Of a stretch of DNA of 64,000 nt, positions 6,836 to 15,282 are shown piece by piece. This DNA is from Polyangium sp. 6x1 (lineage in GTDB: Bacteria; Myxococcota_A; Polyangia; Polyangiales; Polyangiaceae). The position numbers and the translations under genes are program-made. The notes below the pieces were generated by a model that did no database searches, was not told where the DNA came from, and saw nothing but the letters and a program-made list of their open reading frames with translations. The DNA is taken from contig NZ_JARZHH010000010.1 in assembly GCF_029946515.1 (NCBI RefSeq), positions 62,001 through 126,000 on the forward strand, given 5' to 3'. The stretch's first letter is position 1; every line of letters begins with the position of its first letter.

Positions 6836-9057
6836 AGACCAGGCGTTTTTCCGGGCTCTCGACCCTCACCCTGGCGATCTCGTGCGCGGCCGCGATGGCC
6901 CTCGTGCCCGCGTGCAGCGGCGAATCGAACCCGTCCGAGCCGTCGGGTCCCGGCGTCGGCGGCAGCGGCGCAAGCGGCGGCTCCGGTGGGGAGGGCGGCG
7001 CCGGCGGGGATGCCGGCGCGGGCGGCGAAGGTGGTGCTTCGACGCCGCACACGCCCGAGCACGTGTGGACCGAGTGCCAGGCGAGTGATCAAGCGTGGGT
7101 GCGCCGCGCGATCACCGCGGTGAGCGGCCGCAAGCCGTGGGGCCAGGCCGAGGTGAACGCGTACACCGACGCGATCACGGCGATCCGCAAGGCGGACCTC
7201 GAAGCCGCCGGCAAGTTCGGCGAGCTCGGCGACGCGCTGCCGCCCTACGGCGACGACCTCGTGAACGCGCGCAAGATCGTCGCGCGCGCGCTCATGCGCG
7301 AGGACGCGTTCCGGCAGCGGTGGAGCGACTTCTTCATGGACACGCTGCGCGTGAACCGCATCGAGACGAAGTCGCTGCAGCAGTGCTACGGCTCGCCGCC
7401 GGCCGCGGCCTACGACAACGGAAACCTCGCCGCGTGGGTGCGCGACAACGAGGCGACCTCGAAGAACCCGCCGAACCCCGGGTTCACGATGAACCAGCTC
7501 CTCTCGTCGGCGCTCGAGCTCGACGACCTCTCGCCCGTGTACCGCGGCAACCTCTTCGCGATGATGTCGCAGCCGTACTCGGGCGCGAACGTGGGCGAGT
7601 ACGAGATGGAGCGCGCGCGGCGGCAGAACTTCGGCGCGATCTTCGAGCGCGCCTACCTGCACCGCGATCGGGTGTGCTTGACCTGCCACAACAGCGAGTT
7701 CTCCGTGACGTACAGCGACGATCCGGCGCTGAACCGGGCGTGGCCCGTGCCCGGGCTCTTCGAGGTCGCGCTCTACGGAAACTCCGCCGGCGTGCACCCC
7801 GAGGAGGAGCAGGAGACGAAGGGCACGGACGAGATGCGCGCCCTGTCGATGCTGCGTTACTGGGGCGTCGCCGACGGCGGCGGGAGCTCGCCCTACGGCT
7901 GGAGCGGCAACGCGTGCGGCAGCTTCCGCGCGCCCGCCGAGGACGATCCGCTCGGCGTCGACACGTACTTCGGCTCGATCCGCTCGACGCCGGAGGCCCC
8001 GAACAAGGGTCGCCGCGCGAGCGTGTGGGACCTCGAGCGAGCGCTCAAGCGCGGCGTGGACCAACTCGCGGCGCACGGGCTCGTGCGTTTGCCCGGGGGC
8101 GAGCTCGCCGATCCGGACGAGGCGTTCGCGTACATGGTCGCGCAGAACATCGTCGACGTCGTGTGGTCCGAGGTGATGGGCACGCGGCTGACGATCGCGA
8201 ACTACTTTCCGCGGACCGAGGTGCAACGCGACATCCTGATGAGCCTGACGGAGAAGTTCGTCGCGTCGCACTTCTCGCTGCGCGAGCTGCTCACGGACAT
8301 CCTGGCGCACCCGGCGTTCAACCTGAAGGCGCCGGAAGAGGGCTGCGGGAGCGCGGCCTACGAGGTGCCGCGGATCTTCGATCCGTGGACGATCGCGGAC
8401 AAGGACCTCGGCCGGCGCGGCAACAGCCCCGCCGACGGCGTCTTCGCGATCTCGTCGCGCCCGCTGCGCAGGAGCCTGCACCGCGCCATGGAGTGGCCGA
8501 GCTACAGCGAGTATCCGCAGGACGAGACGGAGGAGAGCTTCCAGCTCGCGATCGGGTTCGCCCTGAAGGACGCGGAGCCGGGCTTCCGCGGGCTCGACTT
8601 CCAGGGCCGGCTCTCGTGGGAAGCGACGTACGGCGCGTGCAAGCCGCTCAATGCGAACGACTTCATCTCGAAGATCGTGCAGCGGGCCCAGGCGACGACG
8701 GGCGCGACCGTGGGCGACGCGGTGATCGCGCTGAAGGATCGTCTCCTCGGTGAGCCGTGGGTCGAGCCGGTGACGGAGAAGCCGCAGATCGAGGCGCTCG
8801 TGAAGTCGTCCCTGGAGGACACGAACCTCGCGGGGCTCGACGCGAAGCTGCGCTCGTTCTGCGGCGTCCTCGTCGCGGCGCCGCAGTTCATGCTCGGCGG
8901 CGTCGTGTCGAAGGACGCGACCGACGTGCCGAAGCTGACGCCGACGGAGATCTCGTACGAGGGTACGTGCGGGTACGTGTCGTTCGTCGCGGGGCAGATC
9001 GGCGCGCCGTACACGATCACCTGCGGTCCGGGTACGATCACCGCGAAGAAGCAGTGA
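6832..9057 (+). CDS. Large cytochrome-like lipoprotein (DUF1549/DUF1553-like)
   Basis: 741 residues. The N-terminus is a signal peptide ending VPACS (lipobox-like), then a Gly/Ser/Ala-rich linker of about 40 residues, then a long globular region. There is one c-type haem motif, CLTCH (about residue 281), followed by NSEFSVT. Segments such as WVRRAITAVSGRKPWGQAE and ARALMREDAFRQRWSDFFMD resemble the DUF1549-type modules that partner DUF1501 proteins. I assign that family only tentatively. Start ATG 6832 overlaps the upstream stop by 4 nt. Probably a periplasmic or surface redox protein working with the DUF1501 product. No known substrate. Confidence 0.75.
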   Translation: MKTRRFSGLSTLTLAISCAAAMALVPACSGESNPSEPSGPGVGGSGASGGSGGEGGAGGDAGAGGEGGASTPHTPEHVWTECQASDQAWVRRAITAVSGRKPWGQAEVNAYTDAITAIRKADLEAAGKFGELGDALPPYGDDLVNARKIVARALMREDAFRQRWSDFFMDTLRVNRIETKSLQQCYGSPPAAAYDNGNLAAWVRDNEATSKNPPNPGFTMNQLLSSALELDDLSPVYRGNLFAMMSQPYSGANVGEYEMERARRQNFGAIFERAYLHRDRVCLTCHNSEFSVTYSDDPALNRAWPVPGLFEVALYGNSAGVHPEEEQETKGTDEMRALSMLRYWGVADGGGSSPYGWSGNACGSFRAPAEDDPLGVDTYFGSIRSTPEAPNKGRRASVWDLERALKRGVDQLAAHGLVRLPGGELADPDEAFAYMVAQNIVDVVWSEVMGTRLTIANYFPRTEVQRDILMSLTEKFVASHFSLRELLTDILAHPAFNLKAPEEGCGSAAYEVPRIFDPWTIADKDLGRRGNSPADGVFAISSRPLRRSLHRAMEWPSYSEYPQDETEESFQLAIGFALKDAEPGFRGLDFQGRLSWEATYGACKPLNANDFISKIVQRAQATTGATVGDAVIALKDRLLGEPWVEPVTEKPQIEALVKSSLEDTNLAGLDAKLRSFCGVLVAAPQFMLGGVVSKDATDVPKLTPTEISYEGTCGYVSFVAGQIGAPYTITCGPGTITAKKQ

Positions 9058-9067
9058 CGGAAGGGGT

Positions 9068-9104
9068 TTGGGGCGTAGCTCGGCTTGTCCGAGCGCAGCC
9101 CCAA
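9068..9104. repeat. Dispersed palindromic element, copy 1
   Basis: Hairpin of 7-bp outer stem (TTGGGGC/GCCCCAA), symmetric 3-nt internal loop, 6-bp inner stem (GCTCGG/CCGAGC) and 5-nt loop. It is flanked by GGT on one side and GCTTTGAAAGGGA on the other. The same architecture and flanks recur at 35061-35098, and inverted twice at 16568-16660. Here it fills most of the 68-bp gap between two cytochrome-like genes, so it could also act as a partial terminator or RNA stability element. Confidence 0.7.
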
Positions 9105-9125
9105 GCTTTGAAAGGGACGAGCGGG

Positions 9126-10454
9126 ATGCGTTTGTCGCGGGCAGCCAGGGCGATCGGGGCACTCTCGATCGCCCTGGTGATGATGGTCGGGTGCGGGGCC
9201 GACGAGGACGTCGACCTCACCGGCGGCGCGGCCGGGAGCGGCAGCGGCGGCGCCGGTGGGAGCGGTGGCCCAGGCAGCGGCGGCGCGGGCGGTAGCGGCG
9301 GCGGCGCAGGGGGCAGCGACGATCCGGCGGAGGCGATCTACCCGAACATCACGGCGCTGCACGCGCTCGGCGTCGCGCAGACGTGCTCGCTCAACCAGGG
9401 CGTGTGCCATTCGTCGCGGCAGTACCCCGAGCTCGGCGGCGTGAAGGACATGCTCGCGCTCGTGAACGCGCCCTGCCAGATCACGGCGGCCGAGCCGAGC
9501 CTCGTGCCCGACGAGTGCGAGCGGCCCGGGGACAAACTCGTGATCGGCGGGCAGGAGCGGGAGATCCTGCAGGTCGTCCTCGACCCGAGCGCGCCGTTCC
9601 CGCCGACGAGCGTGGAGCTACGGCTCGCCTCGGCGCCGCCGTCGCTCGACGCGAACGGCGCGCGCATCCGCAGGCTCGACGACGCAGGCGCCGAGGTGCT
9701 CAGCGTTCCGCTCGACGGCGCGTCGTTCACGGCGGGAGGCGCGCCTACGAGCGTGATCGTGAACCTCGCGGCGTCGCCTCCGGCGCTGAAGGGTTTCCTC
9801 GACGTGCGCGTGACCGATCTCGATCGGGTGCGCGTCGGCGACGCGAACGGCAACGGCATGGCGCATCCGTCGGCGACGCCGTGGTCGCTCGTCGCGCCGG
9901 GAGATCCGGCGCGGAGCTACCTCTACAAGCGGCTGCTCTCGGACAAACTCGGGCCGCGCATGCCGCTGCTCCAGCGCACGTGGACCGCGCTCTCCACGCG
10001 CGCGGTGTGGTGCTGGATCCGCGGCATGAAGCCGGATGCGAAGCCGGGCGACGCGTCGCTCCTCGAGCCGATCGACTACGGAAATTGCCCGCAGGACCCC
10101 GACGCGCCCGATCCGAACACGTCCGGCACGTGGGGGAGCGTGCGCACGCTGATGGGCTCGCGCTGCGCGACGTCGAAGTGCCACGACGGCACGGACAAAG
10201 CGGGCGACCTCGATCTGTCGCCCGACGCGTCGACGTTCCTCGCGAACGTGATCAACGCGCCGAGCGTGCAGACGGGCGCGCAGCGCGTGGTGCCGGGGCA
10301 ACCGGCGGCGAGTTATCTGCTCTGCAAGGTGGATCCGCACTGCGAAGGGCGCGCGGACATGACGGGGCTCATGCCGCTCTCGGGCGAGCCCCTGACGGAC
10401 GCCGAGATCAAGTCGATCGCGGCCTGGATCCAGGCCGGGGCGAAGCTCGAATAG
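9126..10454 (+). CDS. Cytochrome-like lipoprotein with CxnCH motifs
   Basis: 442 residues. Signal peptide with lipobox MMVGC (about residues 18-22) and a Gly/Ser/Ala-rich linker (about 30-60). Two haem-like sites have widened spacing: CSLNQGVCH and CATSKCH. The C-terminal part (LDLSPDASTFLANVIN, RVVPGQPAASYLLCK, LMPLSGEPLTDAEIKSIAAWI) reads like the planctomycete/myxobacterial cytochrome-C-like domain with a CxxxxCH site. Probably exported and co-expressed with the two upstream genes. Haem attachment at these non-canonical motifs is inference. Its last 47 bp overlap the convergent HAD gene. Confidence 0.72.
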   Translation: MRLSRAARAIGALSIALVMMVGCGADEDVDLTGGAAGSGSGGAGGSGGPGSGGAGGSGGGAGGSDDPAEAIYPNITALHALGVAQTCSLNQGVCHSSRQYPELGGVKDMLALVNAPCQITAAEPSLVPDECERPGDKLVIGGQEREILQVVLDPSAPFPPTSVELRLASAPPSLDANGARIRRLDDAGAEVLSVPLDGASFTAGGAPTSVIVNLAASPPALKGFLDVRVTDLDRVRVGDANGNGMAHPSATPWSLVAPGDPARSYLYKRLLSDKLGPRMPLLQRTWTALSTRAVWCWIRGMKPDAKPGDASLLEPIDYGNCPQDPDAPDPNTSGTWGSVRTLMGSRCATSKCHDGTDKAGDLDLSPDASTFLANVINAPSVQTGAQRVVPGQPAASYLLCKVDPHCEGRADMTGLMPLSGEPLTDAEIKSIAAWIQAGAKLE

Positions 10455-11163
10455 GCTCGGGCGCGCGGGCGGCCGCGATGCCGAGCTCGACGAGCGCCCT
10501 GCGCACCTCGCCCGCGTCCTTCGCGACGCGCGCCTTCTCGCCGAGGGCGCGCTTCGCGTCTCCGCGGAACCACACCGCGCGCATCCCCGCGCCGAGCGCG
10601 CCCTCCACGTCGGCGGCGAGTGAGTCGCCGACGTGCACGATCCGCTCGAGCGGCTTGCCGAGGCGCTCGGCGGTCCAGGCGAAGATCGGGCGGCCGGGTT
10701 TGTCCATGCCGAGGCGGCCGCTGTCGGCGATCACGAGGAACCGATCGTCCCAGCCGAGCTCCGCGACGAGCTCGGCGAGCCGGCCCTCGGAGTTCGAGAT
10801 GATGCCCACGGGCACGCCCGCGTCGGAGAGGTCCTCCGCGAGCTCCAGCATGCCGGGGATCGGCCGCCGCCAGAGGTTCTTCCGGGGCTGCTCGGACCAG
10901 AGGAAGTCCACGGCGCCCACGAGCGCCTCCTCGTCGAGCGGCGACGAGGCGGCGCGTTCCAGGAGCGCGCGCATGAAGATCTTCCAGGGATGACCGCCGA
11001 GGCCGCGATGGATGGCGTCATCGTAGACGCGCCATGCATCGGGGAGGGCGGCCTCGATTCGTTGGGGGTCGAACGATAGGCTCCGCTCGGCGAGGCGCGC
11101 GGACGTGAGGTCCGCGTCGAGGGCGGCGAGGGTTTGACCGAAGTCGAAGGTGACGGCGTGCAT
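10408..11163 (-). CDS. HAD-superfamily hydrolase (subfamily IA)
   Basis: 251 residues, a cytoplasmic phosphatase-type enzyme. Motif I TFDFGQTLAALD is at the very N-terminus, with the nucleophile Asp present and the second Asp replaced by Gly. Motif II is IISNSEG, the motif III Lys lies in GMDKPGRPIFAW, and motif IV is VHVGDSLAADVEGALGAG. The cap is helical, as in the dehalogenase/phosphoglycolate phosphatase group. With the second Asp missing, the catalytic acid may come from elsewhere or the substrate may be a haloacid or a non-standard phosphate. Substrate unknown. The 3' end overlaps the upstream convergent gene by 47 bp. A TAACGG box lies 10 nt before the start. Confidence 0.85.
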   Translation of the reverse strand: MHAVTFDFGQTLAALDADLTSARLAERSLSFDPQRIEAALPDAWRVYDDAIHRGLGGHPWKIFMRALLERAASSPLDEEALVGAVDFLWSEQPRKNLWRRPIPGMLELAEDLSDAGVPVGIISNSEGRLAELVAELGWDDRFLVIADSGRLGMDKPGRPIFAWTAERLGKPLERIVHVGDSLAADVEGALGAGMRAVWFRGDAKRALGEKARVAKDAGEVRRALVELGIAAARAPEPIRASPRPGSRPRST

Positions 11164-11204
11164 GGCGCACGCTCCGTTAGCACGGAGCGGAGGCGCCCGG
11201 GGGG

Positions 11205-13001
11205 TCAGGCGTCCTGAGCGCCCTCGTACATCCGGTCGATTTCGTGGGCGTAGCGGTCGTAGACGACGCGTCGCTTGAGCTTCAGGGTGGGCGTGAGCTC
11301 ACCACTCTCGATCGTGAAGGGGCGGTCGAGGATGTGAAATTTCTTCACGGTCTCCACGCGAGCGAGCGTGGAATTCACACTGTCGACCGCCTTCTGTACT
11401 GCGGCCACCACGGAGGGATCGCTGCGTAGCTTGTCCAGATCCGCCCCGGGTGAGCCCGCGAGCTCGCCGGCGGCGGCCGGATCGATGACGACGAGCGCCG
11501 TGAGGAACTTGCGCCGGTCGCCGATGACCACGGCCTCGGCGATGGGCGGGTGGTTCTTCAGGGCCGCCTCGATGTTCTTCGGGGCGATGTTTTTCCCGCC
11601 CGCCGTGATGATGATTTCCTTCTTGCGGCCCGTGATCGACAGGAAGCCGTCCTTGTCGAACTGACCGAGGTCGCCCGAGTGCAGCCAGCCGTCCTGGAGC
11701 GTGTCGGCCGTCGCTTGCGGCTCTTTGTAGTAGCCGAGGAACACGTTCGGGCCCTTCACCAGGATCTCGCCGTCCTCGGCGATCTTCACGTCGACGCCGT
11801 CGAGCTTCGTGCCGACAGTGCCGAGCTTCATGTCGTTTCCGCGGTTGAACGTGGTCGGGCCCGTGTCCTCGCTCTGGCCGTAGACCTCGGAGACGATGAT
11901 GTCGAGGCTCGCGAAAAACTCGAGGATCTCCTTGGCCACGGGCGCGGCGCCGGACACGCACGTGCGCGCGCGCGACATGCCGATCGCCGCCTTCAGCTTG
12001 TTGAACACGAGCTTCTGCGCGAGCTTGTACTGGAGCGCGAGCGCGCCTTCGGGCGTGCGGCCGCGCATCTTCACCGCCGTCGCCTCGCGCGCGACGTCCA
12101 TCGCCCACGTGACGAGCGCCTTCTTCGCGCCCTTGGCCTCCTTGAGTTTGCCCTGGACGCCGGCGTGGAACTTCTCCCAGATGCGCGGGACGCCGAAGAA
12201 GAGCGTCGGCTGCACTTCCTTGAGGTTGTCCGGGACCTTGTCGATGCTCTCGGCGAAATAGGCCGATCCGCCCATCGTGATGCAGCCGTGGATGGTGAAG
12301 ATCTGCTCGGCGATGTGCGAGAGCGGCAGGTACGAGAGCACGCAGTCCTGCGCGGCGCCGCCCACGAGCTTCTGCGCCGCGTCCGAGGTCCACGCGAGGT
12401 TCTGGTGCGAGAGCATCACGCCCTTGGGCGGTCCGGTCGTGCCGGACGTGTAGATCAGCGTGGCGAGGCCCTGCGGTTCGAGCGCGGCGATCCGCGCGAA
12501 AAACGCTTCGTCGGTGACGTCCTTGCCCTTGTCGAGGAACGCGTCGTACGAGGCGACGAGCGGGTGATCGATGCGGGGCGCGCCGCGCATCGTGACGACC
12601 TGCTTCAGGCGCGGCAGCTCGCCGAGCATCTTCTCGATCTTCGCCCACTGCCCGGCGTCCTCGACGAGGACGATCTCGCTCTCGGCGTGGTGGACGATGT
12701 ACGCGACTTCCTCGGGCGAGCACGTCGTGTAGATGCCGGCAGGCGCGCCGCCCGCGGCCATGGCGGCGACGTCGAAGGCGGCCCACTCGGACCGGTTGAA
12801 GCCGAGGATGCACACGGTGAAGCCCGGCTTCTGGCCGAGCGCGATCATCGCCTTGCCCAGGCGTTTGACCTCGTCCGCGAGCTCCCGGTAGCTCTTCGGC
12901 CGGTAGACGCCGCCCGATTTGATGTGGTGGGCAGGCGCGTCGGGCCTGCGTTCGGCCTGCTTGAAGAGCCGGGAAGGAATGGTGTCGTTCGGCGTGGACA
13001 T
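11205..13001 (-). CDS. Long-chain acyl-CoA synthetase (AMP-binding, FadD15-like)
   Basis: 598 residues. Activates fatty acids to acyl-CoA through an acyl-adenylate. Seen: P-loop-like LIYTSGTTGPPKGVMLSH (about 178-195), SYLPLSHIAEQ, FFGVPRIWEKF, SGAAPVAKEILEFF, EVYGQSEDTGPTTFN, the adenylate motif GWLHSGDLGQFDKDGFL and the hinge/A8 region ITGRKKEIIITAGGKNIAP. The LPLSHIAEQ and VPRIWEKF pattern fits the bacterial long-chain group. TACACT lies 9 nt before ATG 13001. The gene is followed by the HAD gene on the same strand. A second, shorter ligase is at 37673-39316. Confidence 0.93.
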   Translation of the reverse strand: MSTPNDTIPSRLFKQAERRPDAPAHHIKSGGVYRPKSYRELADEVKRLGKAMIALGQKPGFTVCILGFNRSEWAAFDVAAMAAGGAPAGIYTTCSPEEVAYIVHHAESEIVLVEDAGQWAKIEKMLGELPRLKQVVTMRGAPRIDHPLVASYDAFLDKGKDVTDEAFFARIAALEPQGLATLIYTSGTTGPPKGVMLSHQNLAWTSDAAQKLVGGAAQDCVLSYLPLSHIAEQIFTIHGCITMGGSAYFAESIDKVPDNLKEVQPTLFFGVPRIWEKFHAGVQGKLKEAKGAKKALVTWAMDVAREATAVKMRGRTPEGALALQYKLAQKLVFNKLKAAIGMSRARTCVSGAAPVAKEILEFFASLDIIVSEVYGQSEDTGPTTFNRGNDMKLGTVGTKLDGVDVKIAEDGEILVKGPNVFLGYYKEPQATADTLQDGWLHSGDLGQFDKDGFLSITGRKKEIIITAGGKNIAPKNIEAALKNHPPIAEAVVIGDRRKFLTALVVIDPAAAGELAGSPGADLDKLRSDPSVVAAVQKAVDSVNSTLARVETVKKFHILDRPFTIESGELTPTLKLKRRVVYDRYAHEIDRMYEGAQDA

Positions 13002-13068
13002 GGGACGCGGAGTGTAATCGAGCCACGCGCCGTTCGTTGCACCCGAAAAACGAACGCAGACGTAAGAG

Positions 13069-14175
13069 TCAGCGCGGCTTCGGCGGCGGGGGCGGCTCGG
13101 GCGCGGGGCCTTCGGACGAGGTCGGCGCGGGGCGCGGCGGAGGTCGGGCCGGCACCTCGTCCTCGACCGGGCCTCTTTGCCGTCCTGCCGCGGCGCGCAA
13201 GGCGATCACACGCGTCACGAGCTCGGTCGCCTCGTCCGTCGACATGTCCACGCGCGCCGAGATGCGCGGGCCCTCCGCGCCGATCCGCAGCCGCTCCAGG
13301 ATCGGTCCGAGGCCCATCAGGCGCACGAGCATGTCGCCCGATTGCGCGGCGCGTTTCCCCTCGAAAATTCGCGCCAGATCGGCGCACGGGGCCGCCGCGT
13401 CGCAGGCCACGACCCCGGACAAACCGACGCGCTCGCCGATCGTCACCGAGAGCCCGAGGCCGACGACCGACGCGGCCGGCGAGCCCTGCGCTCCGTTGAG
13501 GGCGATCTCTTCGAGGAGCGTGCGCCGCTGCTCGGGCGTGAGCACCACCGTCACGCGCAGCGCGCCCGGGCCCACCTCCGCCGCGAGCTTCGTGTGATCT
13601 CCGTCAGCGCGCGCGTTCGGGACGCGGCCTTCCGCCGCGTCGATCATCGCCCGCAGGTAGCTGCCCGCGCCGAGCAGGATGGGCCCGCCCTCGCGCACGG
13701 CGATCTCGGCGCCGCTCGTCGACTGGCTCGCGTCGCGGACCGTGCGAAACCCGCCGATCGGGTTCACGACGGAGCGGCCGCCGCGCGCCTCGATGACCTT
13801 GCTCGCGCAGGCGAGCAGGGCGTCCGGGTCGATCGTGCCCGAGGCGACGAGGCCGAAGTCGCCGTCGCCGCCGTTCGCGGGCACGGCCACGCCGAGCTCG
13901 GTGAGGCCCGCCATGGGGTCTGTGCCGCAGACGTCGCGGACCTTGCCGAGGCCGGGGATTTCACGGGTCTCGGAGAGCAGGGGCGCGAAGGCGTTCGAGC
14001 GCCGCAGGGCGCCGAGGTCGGCCGTGGCGACGAGGAGCGCACCTTCGGGGATCGCGTCGAGCGTCCCGGGCAGCGGGCGCGCCATCTCGCGTTTTTGCCA
14101 GACCCAGGCGACGGCCGCGACGACCACCACCGCGGCGGCCGCGAACACGAGGGCGTTGCGCGTGCGCGTCTGCAC
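13069..14175 (-). CDS. Membrane-anchored protein of unknown function
   Basis: 368 residues, not recognised. GTG at 14175 gives one N-terminal membrane helix (ALVFAAAAVVVVAAVAWVW), so the rest is probably periplasmic. Segments such as TLDAIPEGALLVATADLGALR, then FGLVASGTIDPDALLACASKV, resemble proteins that compare paired domains in the DUF3352 style, but this is only an impression. Two Cys pairs are present (DVCGTD; VACDAAAPCADLARIFEG). The C-terminus is Pro/Arg-rich. TAGGGC lies 7 nt before the GTG with no Shine-Dalgarno. It lies between the acyl-CoA ligase and the fatty-acid-hydroxylase-type gene on the same strand, so an envelope-lipid role is possible but unproven. Confidence 0.72.
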   Translation of the reverse strand: MQTRTRNALVFAAAAVVVVAAVAWVWQKREMARPLPGTLDAIPEGALLVATADLGALRRSNAFAPLLSETREIPGLGKVRDVCGTDPMAGLTELGVAVPANGGDGDFGLVASGTIDPDALLACASKVIEARGGRSVVNPIGGFRTVRDASQSTSGAEIAVREGGPILLGAGSYLRAMIDAAEGRVPNARADGDHTKLAAEVGPGALRVTVVLTPEQRRTLLEEIALNGAQGSPAASVVGLGLSVTIGERVGLSGVVACDAAAPCADLARIFEGKRAAQSGDMLVRLMGLGPILERLRIGAEGPRISARVDMSTDEATELVTRVIALRAAAGRQRGPVEDEVPARPPPRPAPTSSEGPAPEPPPPPKPR

Positions 14176-14197
14176 GGGCCGAGCCCTACCACGTTTT

Positions 14198-14929
14198 TCA
14201 CGGGACCGCGCGCGTCGGCTTTCGCGAGGCGCGTCGCGCGCGCCAGGCTGCTTCCCGCTCGGGCGACCACGTCGTGCGGTGGAGCCAGTCGAAGAGCGGC
14301 ACCGTGACGTTGAAGTTCCAGCGTTTCATGAGCCGCGGCTCGTGGTGCCGGCGGTGATGCTCGCGCAGGAGGGAGATGATGCCGAGGCGGGAAATCGGGT
14401 GCTCGGGCGGCAGGTGGTAGGCGAGGTGGAGCCACTCGTACGACAGGAAAAACACCATCGACGTCGCGACCCCGAGCATGGCCACGTTCGTCCCGAGGAA
14501 ATGCGAAAGGCCGATCCCGAGCGGCAAAACGAGCGTGAGGAAGACCAGCACGATCGCGTAGGGCGGCATGAGGATGAGCCACATTTCGCGCGGGCTCTTC
14601 ATGGCCATGTCGCGGTCGGTGTAGATGACGTGGTGCGAGAGCTCGTGCCGCTCGTAGATCACGCCGAGCAGCGGCATCCGTCGATGCAGGATGTCCTTGT
14701 GCGCGCGCCACTCGAAGCCGAAGCCCGCGAAGAGCGTGATCGGCACCGTGAGGAGCTCGATCGGCCGGAGCGCCGCGATCCCGAGGAGCGACGCCACGAG
14801 CACGGAGAGGCCGAGCAAGGTGGGAAAGGCGAGGTGGAAGGCGGGGCTGTAGCCCGGCGGGATCTCTGCGACGATGGCGGCGCGCTTTTCGTCGCGGATC
14901 GAAGCGAGATCTCGCGCGGCCTCCTCCAT
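14198..14929 (-). CDS. Fatty-acid hydroxylase superfamily membrane di-iron enzyme
   Basis: 243 residues. The family contains integral-membrane di-iron oxygenases that hydroxylate or desaturate lipids and sterols. His-box pattern in order: HKDILHRR, HELSHH, HLAYH, HHRRHH, with hydrophobic segments between (LLGLSVLVASLLGIAALRP, LILMPPYAIVLVFLTLVL, LGVATSMVFFLSYEWL). It ends NFNVTVPLFDWLHRT, a typical family end. Substrate unknown; an acyl or sphingoid chain is likely in a myxobacterium. Promoter and operator-like palindrome are described separately and indicate repression-type control. Confidence 0.87.
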   Translation of the reverse strand: MEEAARDLASIRDEKRAAIVAEIPPGYSPAFHLAFPTLLGLSVLVASLLGIAALRPIELLTVPITLFAGFGFEWRAHKDILHRRMPLLGVIYERHELSHHVIYTDRDMAMKSPREMWLILMPPYAIVLVFLTLVLPLGIGLSHFLGTNVAMLGVATSMVFFLSYEWLHLAYHLPPEHPISRLGIISLLREHHRRHHEPRLMKRWNFNVTVPLFDWLHRTTWSPEREAAWRARRASRKPTRAVP

Positions 14930-14935
14930 GCCTCG

Positions 14936-14964
14936 ACGCTACGTTCTGCAAATGCAGAATGCAA
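14936..14964 (-). promoter_or_regulatory. Promoter of the fatty-acid-hydroxylase-type gene
   Basis: TTGCAT (complement 14964-14959), 17-bp spacer, TAGCGT (14941-14936), then 6 nt to ATG 14929. The spacer is almost entirely occupied by a perfect inverted repeat. Confidence 0.6.
14944..14959. promoter_or_regulatory. Operator-like palindrome between -35 and -10
   Basis: TTCTGCA-AA-TGCAGAA, perfect 7-bp arms with a 2-bp centre. It lies inside the promoter spacer and touches the -35 box, a classical position for a steric repressor. It is AT-richer than its surroundings. The regulator is not identified in this window. Confidence 0.6.
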
Positions 14965-14991
14965 GGCGCCGATGATGGCCTGCGCCCTGGA

Positions 14992-15147
14992 TCAGCCGGT
15001 GTCCTTCGACGGGCCCGTCCCCTTGGTGCGGCGCTCGAAGTAGCCGCCGATGGCCTCGCCGATCCGCGGGACGATCGAGTGGATGACCACGAGCCCGACC
15101 AGGAAGGCCACCAGCGCGAGCTCTCGGGGGGTGCCAAAGGCGGACAT
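14992..15147 (-). CDS. 51-residue single-helix protein, TatA-like
   Basis: A very short gene: one hydrophobic helix (ELALVAFLVGLVVIHSIVP), then an amphipathic stretch with RIGEAIGGYFERR, then a hydrophilic tail. The order (helix, short hinge, amphipathic helix with IG.AI) is that of TatA/TatE. The usual FG.kk.PELG hinge is absent, so pore-forming function is uncertain. Supported by a TAAGAA box 8 nt before ATG 15147, as seen at many genes here, and by codon use like its neighbours. It could be a Tat accessory or a simple membrane peptide. It lies just upstream of the fatty-acid-hydroxylase gene on the same strand. Confidence 0.55.
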   Translation of the reverse strand: MSAFGTPRELALVAFLVGLVVIHSIVPRIGEAIGGYFERRTKGTGPSKDTG

Positions 15148-15282
15148 GCGCTGGATTCTTACCACCAGAAAGGCGAGCGGATCGGCCCAAATGTTGGAAC
15201 GATCCCCGCCTTGGACGTAGGAAGGGAAGACCCGAGGGCGCGCGCGTTGACAGGCTGGCGCATCGGGTCGAAGGATCACGCC

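Noticed and set aside
6082-9162. A 1000-codon antisense open frame
   Set aside because: Mirror of the DUF1501 and cytochrome-like genes; no start signal and Arg-rich composition typical of shadow frames.
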